6,894 nucleotides of DNA. Origin: an uncultured Desulfovibrio sp. (lineage in GTDB: Bacteria; Desulfobacterota; Desulfovibrionia; Desulfovibrionales; Desulfovibrionaceae). The position numbers and the translations under genes are program-made. Where the stretch lies: contig URTO01000104.1 of NCBI GenBank assembly GCA_900550745.1, positions 1-6,894 of the forward strand, read 5' to 3'. Below the pieces are notes generated by a model that was given only the letters and a program-made list of their open reading frames with translations, ran no database searches and was not told the DNA's origin. How positions within the stretch are numbered: the first letter of the stretch is position 1; every line of letters begins with the position of its first letter. This document shows positions 1-6,726 of the stretch, one piece after another.

Positions 1-158
1 ACACGGCCTAGTTATTCCTTTGGAATTTTCAAGAAATAAAGCATCAACCGTTTCCTATGACACAGCCAAAAGCATATTTTCGGAACACCGGCAACTTGCC
101 CCAGCAGCCGCCCGACAGGGACTCATTTCGTGCGGCCTCCCCACCAGTCGAAAGTCTT
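1..158. other. Non-coding left edge, no gene recognised
   Basis: Beyond the hairpin this stretch is richer in A+T near the window edge. I see no convincing reading frame, RNA gene or promoter on either strand. A small inverted repeat ATTCC-TTT-GGAAT (14-26) is the only structure, and it is short. A gene may begin or end just left of the window. Confidence 0.4.
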
Positions 159-184
159 GGGAAGGGAGGGGGTACGGGGGAGGG
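159..184 (+). other. Five consecutive G-tracts, possible G-quadruplex
   Basis: On the + strand, G-runs at 159-161, 164-166, 168-172, 176-180 and 182-184 are separated by 2, 1, 3 and 1 nt. This satisfies the usual pattern of four runs of at least three G with loops of 1-7. The + strand is the template for the operon, so a folded quadruplex would lie in the path of RNA polymerase just past the last gene. It shares bases with the hairpin at 162-227, so the two structures would compete. Whether it forms is unknown. Confidence 0.4.
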
Positions 185-227
185 ACAACCTTTCTTCAGA
201 AAGGTTTCCCTCCCCCGGCTCTCCCTT
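162..227. terminator. Long G/C-rich hairpin after the ATPase gene, likely terminator
   Basis: The inner stem pairs 176-185 with 207-216 (10 bp), skips C186, then pairs 187-194 with 199-206 (8 bp) around a 4-nt loop (195-198). An outer stem pairs AAGGGAG (162-168) with CTCCCTT (221-227) across an internal loop. The inner stem begins 13 nt after the TAA of the ATPase gene. For leftward transcripts there is no U-run after the stem, only C-rich sequence; for rightward transcripts TTTAT follows directly. It may thus terminate from either side, stabilise the 3' end of the operon mRNA, or be a member of a dispersed intergenic hairpin family. Confidence 0.55.
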
Positions 228-228
228 T

Positions 229-1935
229 TTATACCATAGCAAAGCGGAGGGCTTCCTCGACGGTGGTGATCCCGGCGCGGATCTTGTGGGCCGCGTCTTG
301 AGCGAGGGTGTTCATGACGCCCTGCCGCTGGGCGATGGCGGAAATCTCCTGCGCGTGGGCCCGACGGACAATGGCTTCTTGGATTTCCGGCGTCACGGGC
401 ATCACCTCAAAAATACCGATCCGGCCCAAATAGCCAGTGTTCCCGCAATGGTAGCAGCCTTTCCCGCGCCGGAAGGCCGCCCTTTCCCCATCCTTGATTC
501 CAAAAAGCCTGAGCAGGGCGCGGGGCGGATCATAGGGCTCGGCACAATGGGGGCACACTTTGCGGACAAGGCGCTGGGCAAACGAGCAGAGGAGCACGGA
601 CGCGACGAGGTAAGGCTCGATGTGCATTTCCATGAGCCGGGAGACGGCGCCGGGCGCGTCGTTGGTGTGCAGGGTGGACAGCACGAGGTGCCCGGTGAGG
701 GCCGCCTGTACGGCGATCTGTGCGGTTTCGCCGTCGCGGATCTCGCCCACCATAATCACGTCAGGGTCCTGACGCAGGATGGAGCGCAGACCGGAGGCGA
801 AGGTCATGCCCGCCCGGACGTTGAGCTGAACCTGCCGGATGCCGTCAATGCGGTATTCGACGGGATCTTCAAGCGTAATGGCGTTTACGTCGGGCTTGTT
901 GAGAAGCTGGAGGATGGAATAGAGGCTGGTGCTCTTGCCGCTCCCGGTGGGGCCGGTGGACAGGATCATGCCGTAGGGCCTTTCGAGCGTTTTGAAAATG
1001 GCCTTGCAGTCCTTGCCGCTCATGCCGAGCTTGTCCAGCGTGTGGACGTGGTTGGTGCTCATATCGAGCAGGCGCATGACCACGTTTTCGCCGTAGATGG
1101 TCGGCAGGGTGGAGACGCGGACGTTGATTTCCCGGCGATCCACCATCATGGTGAAGCGCCCGTCCTGCGGCAGGCGGGTAACGGAAATGTCCATGTTCGC
1201 CAGAATCTTGATGCGCGAGACGATGGAGGCCCCGACGTTTTTCGGGGGCGAGGGCGTTTTGCGGAGCCTGCCGTCGATGCGGAAACGGATCTGGATGGAA
1301 TCCTTTTCCGGGCTGATGTGGATGTCGCTCGCCGATTCGCGTACCGCCTGCGTCAGGATGGAGTTGACGAGGCGGACTACCGGGGCTTCGTCGGGCTGGC
1401 CGAGCTCGTCTCTGGGCGTTTCGCTGGCGATGAGCAGGTCGTCGGACGCCACGGGCTGATCGGGCAGGGCGGCAAAGCTCTCCATCACCCCGTCCATCGT
1501 GTTGAAATGGCCGTACAGCGCGGCGTAGAGCTGGGTGAACTCCTGCCGGAGGCACATGACCGGCTCCACTTCCCGATCCGTGGCGATTTCAATGCGATCC
1601 AGCGCGTCAATGTCCAGCGGGTCTATCATCGCCACGACCAGCACATCCCCACGGATGAGCAGGGGGACGGCATTGGTGCGCTGCGCGGCGTCGGCGGGCA
1701 GGCGCTCGGAAAGGGACAGGTTCAGCGGGCAACGGGAGGGCGTATAGCGCTCGATGCCCGTTTGGCGGCACACGGCGTCCACAACGTCGCTCTCACGGCA
1801 GATCCCCTGCCTGATCAGGTATTCGCCGAGCTTCAAGCCGCTGCTGCGCTGGCCTTGGAGGGCGGTTTCAAGCTGGCCGGCGCTGAGCAGGCCGGAGTCC
1901 AGCAGCAATTCTCCGAGTCTCATTCGCGTATGCAT
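229..1935 (-). CDS. pilB: Pilus assembly / type II secretion ATPase (PilB/GspE family)
   Basis: Cytoplasmic hexameric ATPase powering pilin or pseudopilin assembly, 568 aa, full length. Residues 6-58 form two 24-residue MshEN-type motifs separated by five residues. A linker and N2-type domain follow, with SDIHISPEKD (203-212) and RLPQDGR (254-260). The ATPase core has Walker A GPTGSGKST (328-336, K334), Asp box TLEDPVEY (354-361), Walker B ending VGEIRD (396-401, E398) and His box TGHLVLSTLHTND (414-426). Two CxxC pairs (461/464 and 494/497, with 29 residues between) match the tetracysteine zinc site of GspE/PilB; PilT retraction ATPases lack the N-terminal part and this site, so PilT is excluded. 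The start at ATG 1935 is supported by AGGAG 7 nt upstream, inside the end of the secretin gene. It is the last gene before a hairpin. All catalytic motifs look intact. GspE is the alternative name; no retraction ATPase is present. Confidence 0.93.
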   Translation of the reverse strand: MHTRMRLGELLLDSGLLSAGQLETALQGQRSSGLKLGEYLIRQGICRESDVVDAVCRQTGIERYTPSRCPLNLSLSERLPADAAQRTNAVPLLIRGDVLVVAMIDPLDIDALDRIEIATDREVEPVMCLRQEFTQLYAALYGHFNTMDGVMESFAALPDQPVASDDLLIASETPRDELGQPDEAPVVRLVNSILTQAVRESASDIHISPEKDSIQIRFRIDGRLRKTPSPPKNVGASIVSRIKILANMDISVTRLPQDGRFTMMVDRREINVRVSTLPTIYGENVVMRLLDMSTNHVHTLDKLGMSGKDCKAIFKTLERPYGMILSTGPTGSGKSTSLYSILQLLNKPDVNAITLEDPVEYRIDGIRQVQLNVRAGMTFASGLRSILRQDPDVIMVGEIRDGETAQIAVQAALTGHLVLSTLHTNDAPGAVSRLMEMHIEPYLVASVLLCSFAQRLVRKVCPHCAEPYDPPRALLRLFGIKDGERAAFRRGKGCYHCGNTGYLGRIGIFEVMPVTPEIQEAIVRRAHAQEISAIAQRQGVMNTLAQDAAHKIRAGITTVEEALRFAMV

Positions 1936-1938
1936 GCG

Positions 1939-3564
1939 CTATCTCCTCACGGCCCCGGCCGGGGGTGTGGGAGACGCCCCGTTTCGGAGCGAAGGGCTTT
2001 CGCTCATGGAAGGCGCGGGCGGGAGCGGCGGCAGCTCGCGCGTGGGCAGGATTTCCGGCGTGATGAAGATAAGCACTTCCTCCATCGCCTTGCCCTTGCT
2101 CTCGTGGCCGAAGACGTGCCTGCCGCCGGGGATGTCCTTGAGCCCGGGAACGCCCGCGTTGACGTCCGTGCCCTTTTCCTTGGTCAGGCCGGAAATGACC
2201 ACGGTTTCGCCGTTGCGCATGATGAGGGTCGTCTCGGTCTGCTTCTTGATGATGAAGGGGTTGCCTTCCACGGAACGGGAGGTGTCCACCTCGTCCTTCT
2301 TGACCAGCACCTTGAGCTTGAGGTTGTCGCCGTCGATGACGTTGGGCGTCATCTCAAGGCGCAGTACCGCATCCTCGAACTTGACTTCACGGTCGCCCAT
2401 GTTGCTTGTGGAGACATAGGGGACTTTTTCGCCGTTCTCTGTGTAGGCCATCTTGTTGTCCAGCGTGGTGATGGAAGGCGAGGACAGGATGTTGATGGTG
2501 CCGTCCTTTTCCATAAGGTTGAGCTGGGCTTCAAGCATGCTGCCTCCGGCCTTGCCGAACAGGAAGCCGAGCGAACCCATGTCGTTGGATGCGATGCCGG
2601 AATAGTCGAGGCCGAAAGGCGTGCCGCCGAGGCCGGAGCCATGCGTCCCGGTCAGGCCGCCGGTGACGGGGGCTTGCCCCTGCGTGCCGGACGCGCCGGA
2701 ACCGATCCATGCGTGGTTGCCGTTGCCGAAGGAGCCGGAGCGCCAGACGCCGCCCCACTGCACGCCGAGTTCGCGGGCGGTTTCCTTGGTGGCTTCCACA
2801 ATGTAGGCTTTGAGGTGAACCTGAGGGCGCGGGCGGTCGAGGTTGTCCACAAGCCTGATGATGCGCTGCTGATCCTGCTCCGTAGCCTGTATGATCAGGG
2901 CGTTGCTGTGTTCGTCCACTTCGATGACGGCGGCCTGCCCGCCTTGCCCGTTGGCGGCGGTAAGGAATTTGGTGAGGCTCTGCTGCAGGGCCGCGGCTTC
3001 GGCATAGCGCACGCTGACCACGCTGACGGTGAGCGGCGAATTCTGGCGTGAGATGAGCTCCTGCTGGGCAAGCTGGTTGTCGAGCGTCTGGAGGTTGATT
3101 TCCTTCTGCTTTTCCACGGCGGTCAAGACTTGCAGGATATTGCCCTGCCAGCGGTATTGCAGGCCGTTGGAGCGCAGCAGCCCTTGGAACACGTCCCGCC
3201 ACGGGGATTTCTGGACATTGAGGCTGACCGTCCCGCCCACGCCGGGGCTGAGTATGATGTTGACCCCGGCGGCGGCCGCGAGGCTGCGCAGGGCGACGCC
3301 GACATCCACGTTATGGAGTTTGAGGGTAACGGGGATGGCGGGCAGGGGACGGGGCACGGCCTGTTCCCGTTTTTCCGCGTGGCGCATGATCACACGGGGT
3401 TCGGGGCGCAGATCGGAGGGCGCGGGCGAATACCCTTGTGAATCCTGCGAAAGCTGCTTCCAATGATCCATGAACGGCTGCTTTTTGTCTTGCTTGGGGG
3501 AGCAGGACGCCAGCAGGCAGAGGATGGCCAGGAGACAGAGGAAGGAAACGGGCCGTTGTCGCAT
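1939..3564 (-). CDS. pilQ: Secretin lipoprotein (PilQ/GspD family)
   Basis: Outer-membrane secretin, the ring-shaped pore through which the pilus or secreted substrate passes; 541 aa from the ATG chosen here. The N-terminus is a lipoprotein signal with lipobox LLASC (17-21). Cys21 is followed by Ser, so outer-membrane sorting is expected. Domains in order: an N0/STN-type domain (about 77-150, with LKLHNVDVGVALRSLA and SPWRDVF), an N1/NolW-type domain (about 180-245, starting at VSVRYAEAAAL), a Gly/Ser-rich stretch (about 276-342), the secretin core (about 345-506) with TLIMRNGETVVISGL and VPGLKDIP (472-479), and a Pro-rich tail (507-541). It lacks the AMIN domains of long PilQ proteins, so it is compact like MshL- or BfpB-type secretins; gspD or mshL are alternative names. 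A GTG four codons upstream (3576) is possible, but the ATG has the better ribosome site. The gene ends 3 nt before the ATPase start. Confidence 0.9.
   Translation of the reverse strand: MRQRPVSFLCLLAILCLLASCSPKQDKKQPFMDHWKQLSQDSQGYSPAPSDLRPEPRVIMRHAEKREQAVPRPLPAIPVTLKLHNVDVGVALRSLAAAAGVNIILSPGVGGTVSLNVQKSPWRDVFQGLLRSNGLQYRWQGNILQVLTAVEKQKEINLQTLDNQLAQQELISRQNSPLTVSVVSVRYAEAAALQQSLTKFLTAANGQGGQAAVIEVDEHSNALIIQATEQDQQRIIRLVDNLDRPRPQVHLKAYIVEATKETARELGVQWGGVWRSGSFGNGNHAWIGSGASGTQGQAPVTGGLTGTHGSGLGGTPFGLDYSGIASNDMGSLGFLFGKAGGSMLEAQLNLMEKDGTINILSSPSITTLDNKMAYTENGEKVPYVSTSNMGDREVKFEDAVLRLEMTPNVIDGDNLKLKVLVKKDEVDTSRSVEGNPFIIKKQTETTLIMRNGETVVISGLTKEKGTDVNAGVPGLKDIPGGRHVFGHESKGKAMEEVLIFITPEILPTRELPPLPPAPSMSESPSLRNGASPTPPAGAVRR
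1943..1947 (-). promoter_or_regulatory. Ribosome binding site of the ATPase gene
   Basis: AGGAG lies 7 nt before ATG 1935 and within the last codons of the secretin gene, whose TAG ends 3 nt before the ATG. Strong site; the arrangement suggests coupled translation of pore and motor. Confidence 0.75.
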
Positions 3565-3570
3565 AGTATT

Positions 3571-3574
3571 CTCC
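3571..3574 (-). promoter_or_regulatory. Ribosome binding site deciding the secretin start
   Basis: On the minus strand the sequence reads GTGGAGAATACTATG. GGAG lies 6 nt before the ATG at 3564 and overlaps the in-frame GTG at 3576, which has only a weak GGCGG-like sequence upstream. This favours ATG 3564 and gives a clean lipoprotein signal starting MRQRPVSF. Confidence 0.7.
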
Positions 3575-3618
3575 ACTCGCCGCCGGGTCGCGCCGAAGCT
3601 GTTCGTTGAGAGGCGAGG

Positions 3619-4104
3619 TTAGTCGTCCCCGGAGTAGGGCAGGGTCCACTCGGCATTCCGCGACGGCGAATAGAGGCGCACGCCGTCGGGATCGATGAAC
3701 CGGATCACGTCGCCGGTATTGGGGAGCGTGTCGCCCACGCCGTATTCCAGCCCGCCGATGATGGCGAGGGCTTTCTTCCCGGCCTGCACATAGCCGGAAT
3801 AGACGAGGCCCGAAGCGTTTGCGGATGCCGCCTGTTTCGTGTCCGACAGCCCGCTTGCCGGAAGGGTGAACGGATTGCGTGGGGCCGGGCGCAGTGAAGA
3901 GGCGAGGATGTAGCGCTGGCCTTCCGAGAGCGGGAGGGCCCGCAGGAGTGCTGCGACTTCCCCGGCGGCGGACTGGGCTTGCCGGAGGGAACTGTCCGTG
4001 CCGGACGGCGCAGGGGAAGGCAGCATCGAAAGGCCGGACTGGATGCCTCCCCCCATGACGGAGGCCCCCATGACCGCCAAAAGTATCTTTTCCCGAAGCG
4101 TCAT
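3619..4104 (-). CDS. PilP/GspC-like periplasmic linker protein
   Basis: Small protein of 161 aa placed where pilP sits in pilMNOPQ operons. A hydrophobic N-terminal segment (about 6-25) is preceded by a basic TLREK stretch and reads as a membrane anchor or uncleaved signal. A Pro/Ser/Ala-rich, probably disordered linker follows, then RNPF at 76-79, comparable to the R-[DN]-P-F motif near the start of the PilP/GspC domain. The C-terminal part (about 98-158) is a small beta-rich domain with GYV, AIIGG, GVGDTLP and VIRFIDPDGVRLYS, in the order expected of the PilP/GspC homology region that contacts the secretin N-domains. The protein contains no cysteine, so it cannot be a lipoprotein as most PilP proteins are; in this it resembles GspC. 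A gap of 15 nt separates it from the upstream gene, with AAGGGG as Shine-Dalgarno. Function is inferred from motif and context. Confidence 0.7.
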   Translation of the reverse strand: MTLREKILLAVMGASVMGGGIQSGLSMLPSPAPSGTDSSLRQAQSAAGEVAALLRALPLSEGQRYILASSLRPAPRNPFTLPASGLSDTKQAASANASGLVYSGYVQAGKKALAIIGGLEYGVGDTLPNTGDVIRFIDPDGVRLYSPSRNAEWTLPYSGDD

Positions 4105-4112
4105 CGTCTCAG

Positions 4113-4118
4113 CCCCTT
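4113..4118 (-). promoter_or_regulatory. Ribosome binding site of the PilP-like gene
   Basis: AAGGGG lies 8 nt before ATG 4104 in the 15-nt gap after the PilO-like gene. It supports this ATG as the start. Confidence 0.6.
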
Positions 4119-4119
4119 A

Positions 4120-4665
4120 TCAGTGCCGCAGGATGTTGGCCGGCTGCGTGAATGTGGCCCAAATCCCCAGTGAATATGCGGGGTGCGCTTCGGAAGGGGT
4201 GACGTTCAGGAATTCCATGCCGGAAAGCCACGGCTGTTCGCTCAGCAGGAGGACAAGCCGCCGGAAATTGTCGGGAGGGCCGGAAAGGGTGCCGTCCAGA
4301 CGGATACGGTTCTTTTCCACAACGGTTTCGGCGGCGGGGACGAAACGGGAGCTTTGCATCCCGGAAAGGCTGACCATTTCCTGGAGTGAGGCGATGATGA
4401 GCGGCAGGGTATCCGGCGTCGGCAGGGGGGTGGCCGCTCCGAGGAGTCGCCGGGTTTCCTCGCGCCGGGCATTGAGCCCTTCCATGAGCGGCTGGAGGGT
4501 TTCCTGTACCTGTATCCGGTTTTCGAGCTCCTTGATTTCCGCTTCGAGCTTCCACGTGCAGTAGCGGAGCGGGGCGAGGCAAAACAGCAGCACGCCCAGC
4601 GCCGCCACGCCCTGAAGGGCGAGGGCCCTGAGGGGGAACCATGCCGGGACGGGCGGGAGGCGCAT
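4120..4665 (-). CDS. PilO/GspM-like inner-membrane alignment protein
   Basis: Bitopic inner-membrane protein of 181 aa, by layout the PilO/GspM partner that pairs with the PilN part of the preceding gene. One membrane helix lies at about 13-33, with a short cytoplasmic tail before it. Next come a charged coiled-coil-like helix (about 38-75, rich in E, R, L) and a small alpha/beta periplasmic domain (about 85-175). In it, IRLDGTLSGPPDNFRRLVLLL (121-141) matches the pattern in PilO where a strand containing L-x-G is followed by a helix. The length is a little below the usual PilO (about 200 aa). The ATG lies 1 nt after the TAA of the fused PilM-PilN gene, so translation is probably coupled; a GAGG lies 10 nt upstream. 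Sequence conservation in this family is low, so the call rests on topology, size and gene order; GspM is the alternative. Confidence 0.72.
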   Translation of the reverse strand: MRLPPVPAWFPLRALALQGVAALGVLLFCLAPLRYCTWKLEAEIKELENRIQVQETLQPLMEGLNARREETRRLLGAATPLPTPDTLPLIIASLQEMVSLSGMQSSRFVPAAETVVEKNRIRLDGTLSGPPDNFRRLVLLLSEQPWLSGMEFLNVTPSEAHPAYSLGIWATFTQPANILRH

Positions 4666-4666
4666 G

Positions 4667-6712
4667 TTACACCAGCCTCAGGGTTGCGACGAAGGAGAGG
4701 ATTTCCGTATCCGTCTGCTGCTTTTCCACAAGCAAGGACAGAACCATAGGCGAGTGCTCCAGTTGGCTGAGGAATTCCGCAAGCTGCGATTCGCGCCGGA
4801 GCATGTCGCCCACTGCGCTCCCAGTGAGCACGGCGACGGCGTTTTCTTCGGGTTCGGATGGCTTCTTCGTGCCGCGCCGCGTTTCCTGTCTGCCGGAGGC
4901 CATGTCCTTGAACATAACCCGCATGCCTGTGATGTGGATGTCCTCAGGGGTGATGGCCGAGAGTTCGGTCACGAGTGCGGCGGCGATACGGCGTTTCGCC
5001 AGCATCCGGGCCTGCATCTGCCATTTCCGGGTATCAGCCAGGCTGCTCCTGAGCTGATCCGGCGTGTAGAGCACGGGCCACGAGGCAATCCGGTTTTCCA
5101 GCTCGGCCTTGTGCGCCTTTCCGTCCAAATAGCCCATGTACAGCTTGCCGCAGAAGGTCAGAAGCAGCATGAGCGCCGCGGTCGTAATCACCATTGAAAG
5201 GGACGTGATCCGCATCTGCCGTTCCCTGCTTTTCCGATCCTTGCAGGTCATGAGGGCATTGGGCGTATACGCGGGGGCGGAGAGGCTTAGGCCGATGGCC
5301 TGAAGCAGGTTTTCATTGGCGGGGCTGGACAGCGCCTTTTCCAGATCCGCAGCCGCGCCGGGCATAGCCTGCCCCTCGAAGCGGAGCGGGCGGCAGGGGA
5401 GGCCAAGGGCGGATTCAAATCGTTTCAGCGCAAGCGCCATGCACCCTCCGGGGGCGGACACGATGACGCCTTGGATGTTCGGCATCCCCATAGCGTTGCG
5501 GAAGTGGTCGGCGGTGCGTTCCAACTGCCGCGCCAGCCTGCCGAGAGGCTGGGAAAGGCGCAGAAGCAGGCTTTCCTCTTCTTCGGGAGTGCGGAGCCTG
5601 TTTTCGCAGAGGAGGCGCAGGCCTTCTTCATAGGAAATGCCGTCGTCCGGGGGCTGTTCGGCGGGGACGGAGGAAAGGGGCGTTGCGGGAGGGGGAGGCG
5701 CGGCAGCCATATCCATTGGCGGCTGCTGTGGCAGGGACAGTTCCAGCGGCAGGGGTTCCGGCCGCAGGATCAACGGGAACGAGTCCACGGACAACGTGAA
5801 TGGCGAAACGGCCTGCTGTTCGGGGTGGGGCCCGGCAAGTTCCCCGCCCAACGCCTCCATCGGCAGGTGCTGCGGCATGGGCGGCACGACCGGGGGCGGA
5901 GTTTTCTTGCGGCGTCCGCCGCCGTGGGATTCCTGCAATGCGGTGACGAGGCTTTTCAGCCCGGTTTTGATGGTTCGGCTGAGTGCGATGCCGGTGCCGG
6001 AAAAGATCCCGATGCGGGTGGAATCCTCCCCGATGTCGGCAAAGGCGAAATGTTCCCACGGCGAGGCCAGCCACCCCGAAGCGAACAGGTTTTGTGCGCA
6101 GATGTTCCCGGAGGTGATGCCCGCCGGGGAAACGCCGGCTGCGGCGAGCGTATGCCTGACGGTGTTGACCGCGTCCTTGTTGGCGATCATGGCGGTGACG
6201 GGGAGGCGGGGCACGCCCTTGTCCAACACTTCGGCGCCCACACGATAGTCGAAGATGGTTTCGGCCTCGTTGAACGGCTTTTCCCGGCCCGCGGCCATCA
6301 TGGCGATGGCGTCGCGATCTTTGGGGCTGACTTTGGGGATGCGGTAATGGCGGAGTTCGTCCTGCCCGTCAGGAAGCCGGACCCATATGTCCGCGTCGCG
6401 CCCGCCGCGGGGAAGGAAGGCGTTCAGGGCTTCGCGCACCCTGTCGGCAAGGCCCGGCTTTTCCCATCCCATGTCTTCAGGGATAGTGAAGCTCTGGACG
6501 GCCTCAAGGATTGGTGCGCTTCCGGTGCGGCATTGCGCAAGGCAGATCCTGCCCTTGCCGACATCCATCCCCACAACCGGGCGCTCTTTGCCGAACAAGG
6601 GAACAGGGAGGGGAGAGGCGAAAGAAGCTGAAGGGTCGTCTTTTGGGGGTGTACTGCGGATATAATCCGGCAGCTTCCGTACGGCACTGGCCTGACTTGT
6701 GGATAAAGACAC
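4667..6712 (-). CDS. PilM-PilN fusion (GspL-like) inner-membrane assembly protein
   Basis: Inner-membrane component of a type IV pilus/type II secretion-like machine, 681 aa, probably coupling the cytoplasmic ATPase to the periplasmic alignment complex. Residues 45-250 and about 357-475 read as a PilM/GspL actin-like fold: a phosphate-1 type motif with GMDVG at 48-52, a second one with DIG at 226-228 ahead of ISR/IKTG-like strands, and VIVSAPGG at 416-423 as a likely adenosine-side motif. Between the halves, residues about 264-356 are rich in proline. A basic stretch (490-501) leads into one membrane helix (about 502-526). A PilN-like periplasmic part follows: a short heptad-like segment (530-575) and an alpha/beta domain (576-681) with a charged loop near 604-624. 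The start is GTG at 6712, the first usual start codon in this frame, with GGGG 7 nt upstream. It is the first gene of the operon. PilM and PilN are usually separate genes; GspL has the same overall layout, so GspL is the main alternative name. Family assignment is fairly sure, the exact system less so. Confidence 0.8.
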   Translation of the reverse strand: MSLSTSQASAVRKLPDYIRSTPPKDDPSASFASPLPVPLFGKERPVVGMDVGKGRICLAQCRTGSAPILEAVQSFTIPEDMGWEKPGLADRVREALNAFLPRGGRDADIWVRLPDGQDELRHYRIPKVSPKDRDAIAMMAAGREKPFNEAETIFDYRVGAEVLDKGVPRLPVTAMIANKDAVNTVRHTLAAAGVSPAGITSGNICAQNLFASGWLASPWEHFAFADIGEDSTRIGIFSGTGIALSRTIKTGLKSLVTALQESHGGGRRKKTPPPVVPPMPQHLPMEALGGELAGPHPEQQAVSPFTLSVDSFPLILRPEPLPLELSLPQQPPMDMAAAPPPPATPLSSVPAEQPPDDGISYEEGLRLLCENRLRTPEEEESLLLRLSQPLGRLARQLERTADHFRNAMGMPNIQGVIVSAPGGCMALALKRFESALGLPCRPLRFEGQAMPGAAADLEKALSSPANENLLQAIGLSLSAPAYTPNALMTCKDRKSRERQMRITSLSMVITTAALMLLLTFCGKLYMGYLDGKAHKAELENRIASWPVLYTPDQLRSSLADTRKWQMQARMLAKRRIAAALVTELSAITPEDIHITGMRVMFKDMASGRQETRRGTKKPSEPEENAVAVLTGSAVGDMLRRESQLAEFLSQLEHSPMVLSLLVEKQQTDTEILSFVATLRLV

Positions 6713-6726
6713 GTTAACACCCCGTG

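Noticed and set aside
14..26. Inverted repeat ATTCC-TTT-GGAAT near the left edge
   Set aside because: Five-bp arms in A/T-rich sequence are expected by chance and nothing nearby gives it a role.
130..3051. A 973-codon open frame on the + strand across the ATPase and secretin genes
   Set aside because: It is antisense to two genes with clear family motifs. Its translation is a low-complexity mix of G, H, V, D, R without recognisable domains. Long antisense frames are common opposite high-G+C genes whose codons rarely place a stop complement in that phase.
3565..3576. GTG at 3576 as the secretin start (four residues longer)
   Set aside because: The GGAG that would serve as ribosome site overlaps this GTG and is ideally placed for the ATG at 3564, which also gives a typical lipoprotein signal. 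The GTG has only a weak site.
5471..6631. A 386-codon + strand open frame opposite the PilM-PilN gene
   Set aside because: Same explanation: composition-driven antisense frame with no motif, no ribosome site and a real gene on the other strand.
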